The position numbers and the translations under genes were made by a program. Positions 36,849-45,694 of a stretch of DNA of 64,000 nt are shown here, piece after piece. How positions within the stretch are numbered: position 1 is the stretch's first letter; every line of letters starts with the position of its first letter. A model generated the notes under the pieces. It worked only from the letters and a program-made list of their open reading frames with translations, did no database searches and was not told the origin of the DNA. The DNA comes from an uncultured Kushneria sp. (lineage in GTDB: Bacteria > Pseudomonadota > Gammaproteobacteria > Pseudomonadales > Halomonadaceae), in contig NZ_CANMFC010000006.1 of the NCBI RefSeq assembly GCF_947497025.1, positions 248,001-312,000 of the forward strand, given 5' to 3'.

Positions 36849-37889
36849 TTGCATATCTGTCACGTCAATCTGGCGCGAGACTTTCGCGGCGGCGAGCGCC
36901 AGACCCAGCTGCTGATCGAGCAACTGGCCGCCCATGACATTGTCCAGACGCTGGTATGCCGCCAGGATTCTCCACTGCGTCAGGCCCTGTCCGGCGTCGA
37001 AAACCTGAGCATGGTGGCCGCCGATCAGATGTGGGTCGGCCACCGGCGCGTGCCCCCGGTGGATCTGGTGCACGCCCACGAGGCCCGCGCCGTCCACTGG
37101 GCCTGGCTGCACGCCCGGTTCAACGGCACGCCCTACATTCTGACCCGCCGCGTACCGCAGCCCGTCAGGGACAAGTGGTTCAATCGTCAGACCTACCGGG
37201 GGGCGGCGACGGCAGTGGCCATCTCCTCACCCATCGAGGCCCATCTCGAGGCGCGCCACTGGTGCCCGGTCACGCGGATCCCCAGTGCCCTGTCGCACTT
37301 TACCCGCAATACAACCGTGGTCGAGACACTACGTCAGCGCTTTGAAGGGCGCTATGTCATCGGCCATGTGGGCGCGCTGGTGGATCGTCACAAGGGCCAG
37401 CGCCTGATCATCGAAACGGCTCGCCGGCTGGCCGACACCCATCCCGACATCGTGTTTCTGCTGCTGGGCAGCGGCGAGGATGAGCAGCGCCTCAAGCGCG
37501 AAAGCGAGGGGCTCGACAATGTCATCTGGGAAGGCTTTCAGTCCAATGTGGGCGATTATCTGGCCGCAATGGACCTGTTCGTCTTCCCGTCGCGTAACGA
37601 GGGGCTGGGCTCGACACTGCTGGACGTCATGGACGCCGAGGTGCCGATCATTGCAAGCAATGTCGACGGCATTCCCGATATCGTCATCGATAATGAAAGC
37701 GGCGTGCTGATTCCCCCCAACGATAGTGAGGCCCTGCACGATGCGGTGCTGGCCCTTAAAGGTGACCCGGCCCGCGGCGCCTGCCTGACCCGCGGCGCCT
37801 GCCAGCGGCTGGAAGCCTTTACCCCCGAGGCCATGGCCAGCCAGTACCGCACGCTTTATACGCGGCTGCTCGGCACCGATACGGCCTGA
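36849..37889 (+). CDS. Glycosyltransferase family 4
   Basis: GT-B glycosyltransferase of family 4 (about 346 residues), cytoplasmic. N-terminal CHVNLARDFRGGERQTQ binds acceptor, HAHEARAVHW is typical of the group, and the C-terminal domain has VGALVDRHKGQ...LLLGSGEDE and the donor motif PSRNEGLGSTLLD. The start is uncertain: TTG 36849 has AGGTGA eight bases upstream, whereas the GTG at 36837 has no clear ribosome site. Likely adds a sugar to the core; specificity unknown. It lies 111 bases after the WaaE-like gene. Confidence 0.85.
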   Translation: MHICHVNLARDFRGGERQTQLLIEQLAAHDIVQTLVCRQDSPLRQALSGVENLSMVAADQMWVGHRRVPPVDLVHAHEARAVHWAWLHARFNGTPYILTRRVPQPVRDKWFNRQTYRGAATAVAISSPIEAHLEARHWCPVTRIPSALSHFTRNTTVVETLRQRFEGRYVIGHVGALVDRHKGQRLIIETARRLADTHPDIVFLLLGSGEDEQRLKRESEGLDNVIWEGFQSNVGDYLAAMDLFVFPSRNEGLGSTLLDVMDAEVPIIASNVDGIPDIVIDNESGVLIPPNDSEALHDAVLALKGDPARGACLTRGACQRLEAFTPEAMASQYRTLYTRLLGTDTA

Positions 37890-37976
37890 GGCGGCTCGCG
37901 CGCGCCGAACACGCACACCGGTGCCTGAACGTGGCATCATGCGCGCAGTGAAGACGAAGGCTTATCGGGAGGGATC

Positions 37977-39080
37977 ATGGGAAACATCAGGGTTGGGGTC
38001 ATCTTTGGCGGCAAATCGGCCGAGCATGAAGTGTCACTACAGTCCGCCCGCAATATCGTCGATGCGCTGGACCGCGAGCGCTTTGACGTCACGCTGATCG
38101 GCATCGACAAGCAGGGGCAGTGGCACGTCAACGATGCCGACCGCTATCTGGATAATGCCGATGACCCGGCCCGCATCGCGCTGCATCACTCACAGCGTGA
38201 TCTGGCGGTCATGCCCGGTCGCGCGCGTGATCAGCTGATCGAGCCCGACTGTCAGGCAGCGCTGGAACAGCTCGACGTCATTTTCCCGATTGTCCACGGC
38301 ACGCTCGGGGAGGATGGCTCGCTGCAGGGGCTGTTGCGCATGGCCAATCTGCCCTTTGTCGGCAGTGGCGTGCTGGGCTCGGCGGTGAGCATGGACAAGG
38401 ATGTCACCAAGCGGTTGCTGCGGGACGCCGGCCTTGCCGTGGCCCCCTTTGTCACCCTCACCCGCCAGAGTGCCGCCAGCGCCGATTTCAACGTTTTGTG
38501 CGAGCAGCTGGGCACACCGCTGTTCGTCAAGCCGGCCAACCAGGGCTCTTCGGTCGGGGTCAGCCGCGTGGACAGCGCCGAGTCACTGCAAAAGGCACTG
38601 GCACTGGCGCTCTCCTTTGACCACAAGGTGCTGGTGGAATCGGCCATCCAGGGACGCGAGATCGAGTGCGCCATTCTCGGTAACGACACCCCCGAGGCCA
38701 GCGTGTGCGGCGAGATCGTGCTCAATGATGACGGCTTTTACTCCTACGACACCAAATACATCAGCGAGTCCGGGGCCGCCGTGGCCGTACCGGCCGATAT
38801 TGACGCCACCGCCAGCGACGAGATTCGCCGCATCGCGCTGGAGGCCTTCAAAGTGCTGGAGTGCGCGGGCCTGGCCCGCGTGGATGTGTTTCTGACGCCG
38901 GACAATCGCGTGATCATCAATGAGGTCAACACGCTTCCCGGGTTTACCCGCATCAGCATGTATCCCAAGCTCTGGCAGGCCAGCGGCATGGCCTATCCGG
39001 CGCTGGTCACGCGCCTGATCGAACTGGCTCTTGAGCGCCACACCCGCGATCAGGCGCTGGACAGCAACCGCCACGACTGA
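37977..39080 (+). CDS. ddlA: D-alanine--D-alanine ligase A
   Basis: ATP-grasp D-Ala-D-Ala ligase (367 residues) supplying the dipeptide for peptidoglycan. The N-terminal [17 protein letters not shown] and [15 protein letters not shown], the [14 protein letters not shown] loop, EIECAILG, and the metal-site NEVNTLPGF are visible. It resembles enterobacterial DdlA (364) more than the DdlB that sits in the mur cluster. GGGAGG precedes the ATG. It is placed between core glycosyltransferases and a RhtB exporter. Confidence 0.94.
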   Translation: MGNIRVGVIFGGKSAEHEVSLQSARNIVDALDRERFDVTLIGIDKQGQWHVNDADRYLDNADDPARIALHHSQRDLAVMPGRARDQLIEPDCQAALEQLDVIFPIVHGTLGEDGSLQGLLRMANLPFVGSGVLGSAVSMDKDVTKRLLRDAGLAVAPFVTLTRQSAASADFNVLCEQLGTPLFVKPANQGSSVGVSRVDSAESLQKALALALSFDHKVLVESAIQGREIECAILGNDTPEASVCGEIVLNDDGFYSYDTKYISESGAAVAVPADIDATASDEIRRIALEAFKVLECAGLARVDVFLTPDNRVIINEVNTLPGFTRISMYPKLWQASGMAYPALVTRLIELALERHTRDQALDSNRHD

Positions 39081-39129
39081 GACACGAACAGGCCATGGCC
39101 TGCCTGATGGGCCATCACGGGAGACGGCC

Positions 39130-39759
39130 ATGGACATCACCTGGTGGGGGCTTTTTCTGGGCGCGGCGCTAATGATCAATCTGACGCCGGGTCCGGACAT
39201 GCTCTATCTCATGGCCCGAAGTGCCAGCGGCGGTCGGCGTGAGGGGCTGGCCGCCGGCGCCGGGTTGTGGTGCGGCGCCATGATGCATGTACTGGCCGCC
39301 GCACTGGGGCTTTCCGCCATTGTCATGGCTTCCGCCACGGCGTTTACCGCCATCAAGCTGGCGGGCGCACTGTATCTGTTCTATCTCGGTGTACAGGCGA
39401 TCCGCAGCGCCGGCAGCCAGTTTCAGCCGCCTGCCACAGGTGGACGGGCCATCGGGGCATGGGGCGCCTTTCGACAGGGCGTACTGGTAGACCTGCTCAA
39501 CCCCAAGACGGCACTTTTTTTCATGGCCTTTCTGCCCCCGTTCGTGCGCCCCGAGGCCGGTCCGGTGGCCGCGCAGCTACTGGCGCTGGGCACATTGACG
39601 GTGGCCGTGGCGATCCCCATTGAGCTGGCCATCATCCTGGGGGCGGCGCGCCTGTCCGACGGGCTACGCCGCCGGCCGCGTCTGACGCAGTGGATGAATC
39701 AGCTGCTGGGCACGGTCTTTATCGGTCTGGGACTGCGCCTGTTGACCGTGACCCGCTGA
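39130..39759 (+). CDS. LysE/RhtB family amino-acid exporter
   Basis: Six-helix inner-membrane exporter of the LysE/RhtB family (209 residues). The N-terminal LTPGPDMLYLMARS and the central GVLVDLLNPKTALFFMAFLP are family signatures. ATG 39130 has GGGAG just upstream. The substrate is unknown; homoserine, threonine or other amino acids are exported by relatives. It may be cotranscribed with ddlA (49 bases away). It converges on waaF. Confidence 0.9.
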   Translation: MDITWWGLFLGAALMINLTPGPDMLYLMARSASGGRREGLAAGAGLWCGAMMHVLAAALGLSAIVMASATAFTAIKLAGALYLFYLGVQAIRSAGSQFQPPATGGRAIGAWGAFRQGVLVDLLNPKTALFFMAFLPPFVRPEAGPVAAQLLALGTLTVAVAIPIELAIILGAARLSDGLRRRPRLTQWMNQLLGTVFIGLGLRLLTVTR

Positions 39760-39812
39760 GGCGTTCGACGGCTCACTTGCCGGTCCGGGCGCCGGTCAAT
39801 CGACGCTCCCGG

Positions 39813-40832
39813 TCAGTCAACGGTTAACGTCTCGATGACCTGCGACGGCGCCAGATCATTGAGACAGCGCGTATGGCCCAGCGGGCAGGTGCGCTCAAAG
39901 CACGGCGAGCATGACAGGTTGAGCCAGTGAATATCCCGGGCCTGCGTCAACGGCGGGGTGTAGTTGGGCGTGGAGGAGCCATAGATGGCCTGCACATGGG
40001 TGCCGACAGCGGCGGCGACGTGCATCAGCCCGGAGTCATTGCTCACCGCCTGTTCACAGGCCCCCAGCAGATCGACGGCATCCGTCAGCGTGGTCTGACC
40101 GCACAGATTGATCACGCCCTCGAGGTCCTGCCCGATCTCTTCCCCCGCGTCGACATCCCTTGGCCCGCCCAGCACGATCACCTGATAACCGCGCTCGATC
40201 ATCGCCTCGGCGACCTGACGAAAATAGGCCAGCGGCCACTGCTTGGCCGGGCCATATTCGGCGCCGGGCATCATCGCGATCAGCGCCTGATTGAGACCAT
40301 GTGCCTCCCGCAGCGCCTGCTGTCGCGCAGCGTCCACCTGCAGATGCGGTTCCGGAATGGCGTCCGATGTGCCCTCCACCGGTAGCCCCAGCGCGACAAA
40401 GCGCTTGACGGTCTGATCCAGCACCGCCTTGTCGAGCCGACGTCGCTCGGTGAGCAGCACATAGCGCTGCTCGCCGGTAAAACCGACCCGGCGGGGAATG
40501 CCGGCAAAAAACGGCACCAGCGCGGACTTGAGCGAACGCGGCAGCACGATCGCCCGATCGTACTCCCCCTTGAGTGAACGCCCCAGCCGCCAGCGCGTGC
40601 GCAGGCCGGTCTGGCCGTGGCCGGTCTCGAGCACGATGGCCCGGCGCACCTGCGGCATGCGCTCAAGCATCGGCGCTGACCACTTCGGCCCCATGACATC
40701 GATCACACAGTCGGGATCATGATTTTTCAGGGTGATGAAAAGACTCTGCGCCATGACCATGTCGCCGACCCACGAGGGGCCGACGACCAGAATGCGCTCA
40801 CCGGTGGTACTGCGTGGGGACAGATCACTCAC
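39813..40832 (-). CDS. waaF: ADP-heptose--LPS heptosyltransferase II
   Basis: GT9 heptosyltransferase (339 residues), adding the second heptose to the lipopolysaccharide inner core. The N-terminal [18 protein letters not shown] and the C-terminal [13 protein letters not shown] are family motifs. A Cys-containing stretch [14 protein letters not shown] near the end is typical of WaaF. The start is GTG 40832, overlapping the hldD stop as GTGA, so translation is coupled. A frame reading further up into hldD to 41111 is out of its coding frame and is ignored. Confidence 0.93.
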   Translation of the reverse strand: MSDLSPRSTTGERILVVGPSWVGDMVMAQSLFITLKNHDPDCVIDVMGPKWSAPMLERMPQVRRAIVLETGHGQTGLRTRWRLGRSLKGEYDRAIVLPRSLKSALVPFFAGIPRRVGFTGEQRYVLLTERRRLDKAVLDQTVKRFVALGLPVEGTSDAIPEPHLQVDAARQQALREAHGLNQALIAMMPGAEYGPAKQWPLAYFRQVAEAMIERGYQVIVLGGPRDVDAGEEIGQDLEGVINLCGQTTLTDAVDLLGACEQAVSNDSGLMHVAAAVGTHVQAIYGSSTPNYTPPLTQARDIHWLNLSCSPCFERTCPLGHTRCLNDLAPSQVIETLTVD

Positions 40833-41788
40833 GAACCCTGGTTCCCCGTCACGCCCAGCGCGTGCATGTAGTTCTGAACGCCCTGGGCCAGGCCGCGGAA
40901 TTCCCGGTCGTAGCCGGCTTCGCGCAGCCGCGAAATGTCCGCGCAGGTATAGCTCTGGTAGCGCCCCTTGAGGTGCTCGGGAAAGTCGATAAATTCGATC
41001 TCGCCGCGCCCGGTCATCTCGATCACCGTCTCGGCAATCGTTTTGAAGGGTTCGGCGCGCCCGGTGCCCAGGTTGAAGATGCCGGACCGGTCGGGGTGGT
41101 CGAGAAACCACAGGTTCACATCCACCACGTCATCGACATGAATGAAATCCCGGCTCTGCATCCCGGCATCATAGCCGTCATACGCCCCGAACAGCTTTGG
41201 GTTCTCCCCGTTCATGACCTGGGTGTAGTGATGATAAGCGACGCTTGCCATCGACCCCTTGTGCTGCTCGCGCGGTCCATAGACGTTGAAATAGCGAAAG
41301 CCTACCACCTGAGTGGTCAGCTGATCCCAGCGCGCACGCACGTACTGATCGAACAATAGCTTGGAGTAGCCGTAGACGTTGAGCGGCTTTTCGTGCTCGC
41401 GCGCCTCGATAAAGACGTCGCTGCCCCCGTAGGTCGCGGCAGAAGAGGCGTAGAGAAAGGGAATCCGGTGAGTCTGGCAGTACTCGAGCAGTACCTTCGA
41501 GTACTCGAAGTTGTTCTCCAGCATGTACTTGCCATCCCACTCGGTCGTGGCCGAGCAGGCGCCCTCATGGAAGATGGCCTCGATCCGCGGCAGTCTGGCA
41601 TCGCGTCGGACCCGCTCAAGGAAGTCGTCCTTGTCGAGATAGTCCTGAATCTGACAGTCGGCCAGATTGCGAAATTTTGTGCCCTCGGTCATGTCGTCAA
41701 CGACAACAATATCCTCGCGACCGCGTGCATTGAGTGCCTTGACCAGATTGGCGCCAATAAAGCCGGCCCCGCCGGTAACGACGATCAT
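40829..41788 (-). CDS. hldD: ADP-L-glycero-D-manno-heptose 6-epimerase
   Basis: HldD (RfaD), 319 residues, the last step of ADP-heptose synthesis. It is an extended SDR: NAD motif [12 protein letters not shown] at the very start, catalytic YGYSKLL (Tyr and Lys), and [14 protein letters not shown] 41788 has GGAG upstream and puts the Rossmann motif at the N-terminus; the frame to 41905 has no conserved extension. It precedes waaF with a four-base overlap, as in the E. coli hldD-waaF order. Divergent from glyQ over about 200 bp. Confidence 0.95.
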   Translation of the reverse strand: MIVVTGGAGFIGANLVKALNARGREDIVVVDDMTEGTKFRNLADCQIQDYLDKDDFLERVRRDARLPRIEAIFHEGACSATTEWDGKYMLENNFEYSKVLLEYCQTHRIPFLYASSAATYGGSDVFIEAREHEKPLNVYGYSKLLFDQYVRARWDQLTTQVVGFRYFNVYGPREQHKGSMASVAYHHYTQVMNGENPKLFGAYDGYDAGMQSRDFIHVDDVVDVNLWFLDHPDRSGIFNLGTGRAEPFKTIAETVIEMTGRGEIEFIDFPEHLKGRYQSYTCADISRLREAGYDREFRGLAQGVQNYMHALGVTGNQGS

Positions 41789-41992
41789 GAAACGTACTCC
41801 TGCATTGAATTCAAAAGGCAGCGACGCCGAAGGCGCCTGTCGACCTGTGACAAGCGTAGCGCTCCAGAGACAGGATATCCGGCTCGTCTGCCATGGCATG
41901 GGCATCGTCGAATCGACGCAGCCCTATAACCCGCATGGCGCTGATTGTATACTTGTGGGCTATTGAATTCATGGGCCAACGGTGGTTCCCCG

Positions 41993-42955
41993 ATGACGGT
42001 TTCATCCACAAATGCGTCAACGCCAGACGTAAAAACCTTTCAGGGCCTGATTCTGGCCCTGCAACAGTACTGGGCGCAGCAGGGTTGCGTCATCATGCAG
42101 CCGCTGGACATGGAGGTCGGCGCGGGTACCTTTCACCCGGCGACCTTCCTGCGCGCCATCGGTCCGGAGTCCTGGAACGCAGCCTATGTGCAGCCTTCGC
42201 GCCGTCCGACCGACGGTCGCTACGGGGAAAATCCCAACCGTCTGCAGCATTACTACCAGTTTCAGGTCGTGATGAAACCGTCGCCGGAGAACTTCCAGGA
42301 ACTCTATCTGGGCTCGCTGGCCCATCTCGGACTCGACCCGCTCGTCCACGACATCCGCTTTGTCGAGGACAACTGGGAATCCCCCACGCTGGGCGCCTGG
42401 GGGCTGGGCTGGGAAATCTGGCTCAACGGCATGGAAGTGACCCAGTTCACCTATTTCCAGCAGGCCGGCGGCATCGAGTGCTACCCGGTCATGGGCGAGC
42501 TGACCTACGGACTTGAGCGGATCGCCATGTACCTGCAGGACGTCGACAGCGTCTATGACCTGGTCTGGACCCGCGCGCCCGACGGCTCGACGGTCACCTA
42601 TGGCGACGTCTATCTGCAAAACGAGCGCGAGCAGTCGACCTATAACTTCGAGCACGCCGATGTGCCGACGCTGTTTGCCGATTTCGACCACCTTGAGCGC
42701 GACTGCAGGGCACTGCTGGAGGCCAACCTGCCGCTGCCGGCGTATGAAAAAACGCTCAAGGCCTCGCACACCTTCAACCTGCTCGATGCCCGTCACGCCA
42801 TCTCGGTGACCGAGCGTCAGCGCTATATCCTGCGCGTACGCACACTGGCCCGCGACGTGGCCCATGCCTATTACGCCTCACGCGAGGCGGCCGGTTTCCC
42901 GCTGGCCTCGCCTGAAGTGCGTGCTGAAATTCTCGGTCAGAAGGAAGCGATCTGA
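41993..42955 (+). CDS. glyQ: Glycine--tRNA ligase alpha subunit
   Basis: Catalytic alpha subunit of the tetrameric glycyl-tRNA synthetase (320 residues). Class II motifs are seen in [19 protein letters not shown], the [14 protein letters not shown] segment and [25 protein letters not shown] (around 42450-42520). ATG 41993 is chosen by comparison with the family N-terminus; the frame is open upstream. A TATACT at 41948 could be a -10 box. The stop overlaps the glyS start by one base. Confidence 0.95.
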   Translation: MTVSSTNASTPDVKTFQGLILALQQYWAQQGCVIMQPLDMEVGAGTFHPATFLRAIGPESWNAAYVQPSRRPTDGRYGENPNRLQHYYQFQVVMKPSPENFQELYLGSLAHLGLDPLVHDIRFVEDNWESPTLGAWGLGWEIWLNGMEVTQFTYFQQAGGIECYPVMGELTYGLERIAMYLQDVDSVYDLVWTRAPDGSTVTYGDVYLQNEREQSTYNFEHADVPTLFADFDHLERDCRALLEANLPLPAYEKTLKASHTFNLLDARHAISVTERQRYILRVRTLARDVAHAYYASREAAGFPLASPEVRAEILGQKEAI

Positions 42956-45069
42956 TGGCTTTTGACAACACGATGGCCGCCAACAACGCCGTGGCATCCA
43001 CCCGAACGCTTCTGATCGAACTGGGCTGTGAAGAGCTGCCGCCCGGCGCCCTGGCCGGGCTGGTCGATGCGCTGGCCCTCGGCGTCAAAAACGGCCTGCG
43101 TGATGCCGGTGTCCAGTACGGCGAAGTGCTGCCGCTGGCTACCCCGCGCCGCCTGGCCGTGAGCATCACCCGCCTGGCCGAATATCAGCCCGACCAGCAG
43201 ATCGAGCGCCTCGGTCCGGCTGTAGCGGCTGCCTTTGACAAGGAAGGCAACCCCACGAAGGCCGCCCAGGGCTTTGCCGGCTCGCTGGGTCTTGAAGTGG
43301 GTGAGCTTTCGCGCCTTGAGACCGACAAGGGCGAGCGACTGGGCCATCGCTACACCCAGCCGGGTGAGGCCACCACGGCACTGCTGCCTGACATTGTGCG
43401 TCGCGCCGTCGATGCCCTGCCGGTCCCCAAGCGCATGCGCTGGGGCGCCTCGCGGGTCGAATTCTCGCGGCCGGTACACTGGCTGGTGATGCTCTACGGT
43501 GAAGAGGTCGTCCCCTGTGAACTGCTGGGGCTCGAGTCCGGCCGTACCACCCGCGGTCACCGCTATCATTACAATCAGCCCATCGAGCTGTCTCATGCCG
43601 ATGAGTATGTCGAAAAGCTCGAAACCCCGGGCCACGTGATCGTCGACATGGTCAGGCGGCGCAGCATGATCGTCGAGCAGGTCCGCGAGCAGGCGCGGGC
43701 ACTGGGGGCCACGGCCGTGATCGAAGACACCCTGCTGGATGAGGTCACGGGCCTGGTCGAATGGCCGGTGGCGCTGACCGGGCGCTTTGACGAGCGTTTT
43801 CTGGAAGTGCCGGCCGAATGTCTGATTTCATCGATGAAGGCCAATCAGAAGTACTTCCACCTGCTTGATGAGCAGGACAACCTGATTCCGGCCTTCATCA
43901 CTGTCAGCAACATTGAAAGCCGCGACCCGCGTCAGGTCATCGAGGGCAATGAGCGCGTCATTCGTCCGCGCCTGGCCGATGCCGCGTTTTTCTTTGAAAC
44001 CGATCGCAAAAGACCGCTGGCGGCTCGCATCGAACCGCTTAAAAGCGTGGTCTTCCAGCAAAAGCTGGGGACGCTGGCCGACAAGAGCGCCCGGGTTGAA
44101 GTGCTGTCGCGGACCATCGCTGAAAGGCTGGGCGGCAACAGTGACCAGGCCGGTCGTGCCGCAACGCTTGCCAAGTGCGATCTGGTCACCGAAATGGTGC
44201 TCGAGTTCCCGGAGCTGCAGGGCATCATGGGCGCCTACTACGCGCGCTTTGATGGTGAGGACGAGGCCGTTGCCAGCGCCATCTATCAACAGTATCTGCC
44301 CCGCTTTGCCGGCGATGAAGTACCCTCCGGGCCGACCGGCCAGGCCCTGGCCATTGCCGATCGTCTTGATACCCTGACCGGGATATTTGCCATCGGTCAG
44401 CGGCCTACCGGCACGCGAGACCCCTTCGCCCTGCGTCGCGCTGCCATCGGTGTGATCAGCATCATGGTCAAGGCCGAGCTGGATCTCGATCTGCGCGAGC
44501 TCCTGACCGTCGCCGCCGGCCAGCACGAAAGCGTTACCGATGTGACGGCACTGGTCGATGAAGTACAGGACTACATGCTGGACCGTTTCCGTGCCTGGGC
44601 ACTGGAAGCCGGCATGAGCGCGGAGACCTACCTGGCCGTGCGGGCCCGCCCCGTCACCCACCCGTTCGATTTCGAGCGTCGTCTGCGCGCCGTGCACGCC
44701 TTCACCCATCGTGAAGAAGCGCAGGCGCTGGCCGCGGCCAACAAGCGTGTGGCCAACATTCTGGCCAAGCAGTCCGGCGACGTGCCGGCCGAGGTCGATA
44801 CCACTCACCTTGCCGAGCCGGCTGAAAAGGCACTGTTTGATGCCATTTCCGTTAAGCGCGAGGAGACTGCGCCGCTGATCGCCCGACGCGACTACGCCAG
44901 TGCGCTGGACGCGCTGGCCAGCATCAAGGCACCGGTCGATGCGTTTTTTGATCAGGTCATGGTGATGAGCGATGACGAGGCGCTCAGGCGCAACCGTCTG
45001 GCTCTGCTGGCCGGTCTTCAGGGACTTTTCCTCGAAGTCGCCGATATCGCGTTGCTGGGTCAGTCATGA
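42955..45069 (+). CDS. glyS: Glycine--tRNA ligase beta subunit
   Basis: Beta subunit of glycyl-tRNA synthetase (704 residues), carrying tRNA recognition. LLIELGCEELPPGAL near the N-terminus, the SSMKANQKYFHL segment and the RPTGTRDPFALRRAA stretch are family marks. Residues about 580-690 form the C-terminal anticodon-binding-like region. Its ATG overlaps the glyQ stop (TGATG). In Pseudomonas glyQS lies within a few kb of the chromosome origin, which fits the parS sites found here. Confidence 0.95.
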   Translation: MAFDNTMAANNAVASTRTLLIELGCEELPPGALAGLVDALALGVKNGLRDAGVQYGEVLPLATPRRLAVSITRLAEYQPDQQIERLGPAVAAAFDKEGNPTKAAQGFAGSLGLEVGELSRLETDKGERLGHRYTQPGEATTALLPDIVRRAVDALPVPKRMRWGASRVEFSRPVHWLVMLYGEEVVPCELLGLESGRTTRGHRYHYNQPIELSHADEYVEKLETPGHVIVDMVRRRSMIVEQVREQARALGATAVIEDTLLDEVTGLVEWPVALTGRFDERFLEVPAECLISSMKANQKYFHLLDEQDNLIPAFITVSNIESRDPRQVIEGNERVIRPRLADAAFFFETDRKRPLAARIEPLKSVVFQQKLGTLADKSARVEVLSRTIAERLGGNSDQAGRAATLAKCDLVTEMVLEFPELQGIMGAYYARFDGEDEAVASAIYQQYLPRFAGDEVPSGPTGQALAIADRLDTLTGIFAIGQRPTGTRDPFALRRAAIGVISIMVKAELDLDLRELLTVAAGQHESVTDVTALVDEVQDYMLDRFRAWALEAGMSAETYLAVRARPVTHPFDFERRLRAVHAFTHREEAQALAAANKRVANILAKQSGDVPAEVDTTHLAEPAEKALFDAISVKREETAPLIARRDYASALDALASIKAPVDAFFDQVMVMSDDEALRRNRLALLAGLQGLFLEVADIALLGQS

Positions 45070-45608
45070 GCAGCACCATCCGTTTTCGCCGAGCCACCTC
45101 AAGCGATGTGGCAGCGCTGACGAGTCTTGTGACGTCCGCCTATCGGGGCGAGTCCAGCCGTAGCGGCTGGACCACCGAGGCGGATCTGCTCGATGGTGAA
45201 CGTATTGCGCCGGAGGTGCTGCGTGCCGACATCGAGCGCCCTGACAGCCATGTCATTATCGCCGAGCGCCCGGGGGACAGCACCCATGAGCTGGTGGCCT
45301 GTGCCCATGTGGCCCGTGACGAGGATGCCGGCTATTTCGGCATGTTTGCCGTGCGCCCCTGGCTTCAGGGCCATGGCATCGGTCAGGCCGTGCTGGCAGA
45401 GGCTGAACGGATGACGCGTGAGGAACTGGGCCTTGAACGACTGCGTATGACGGTGATCGATGTGCGCTTGGAGTTGATCGCCTGGTATGAGCGTCGGGGC
45501 TATCACCGCACCGGTGAGTATCTGCCCTTTCCCTACGGCGATGAGCGCTTTGGGACGCCAAAGCGCGATGACCTGCGCTTTGTCGTGCTTGAGAAAACGC
45601 TGGACTGA
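45066..45608 (+). CDS. GNAT family N-acetyltransferase
   Basis: GNAT acetyltransferase (180 residues) of unknown target. The acetyl-CoA binding region is seen in FGMFAVRPWLQGHGIGQAVLAEAE (Q/R-x-x-G-x-G/A variant QGHGIG). A C-terminal AWYERRGYHRTGEY completes the fold. The start overlaps the glyS stop by four bases (ATGA), so it is translated with glyS. The N-terminal TSLVTSAYRGE segment is common in small-molecule GNATs. Confidence 0.88.
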   Translation: MSSTIRFRRATSSDVAALTSLVTSAYRGESSRSGWTTEADLLDGERIAPEVLRADIERPDSHVIIAERPGDSTHELVACAHVARDEDAGYFGMFAVRPWLQGHGIGQAVLAEAERMTREELGLERLRMTVIDVRLELIAWYERRGYHRTGEYLPFPYGDERFGTPKRDDLRFVVLEKTLD

Positions 45609-45631
45609 GACAGCTCCAAGGGCTGTCCTCA

Positions 45632-45664
45632 AAAAAAGCGGGTGTTTCATGTGAAACACCCGCC
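45632..45664 (-). terminator. Rho-independent terminator built on a parS-like palindrome
   Basis: On the minus strand a 12-bp perfect stem (GCGGGTGTTTCA with TGAAACACCCGC, loop of two) is followed by TTTTTTT. It lies about 30 bases after the aconitase-like gene stop. Confidence 0.8.
45644..45659. other. parS-like ParB binding site, one mismatch
   Basis: TGTTTCATGTGAAACA differs from the consensus parS at one central base. It forms the core of the terminator stem, so it may serve only as terminator. Confidence 0.5.
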
Positions 45665-45694
45665 CCCTCCCCCATACCACCCAAGCCTTCCACA

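Noticed and set aside
40833-41111. N-terminal extension of waaF into hldD
   Set aside because: It reads hldD sequence in the wrong frame; the GTG at 40832 overlapping the hldD stop is the convincing start.
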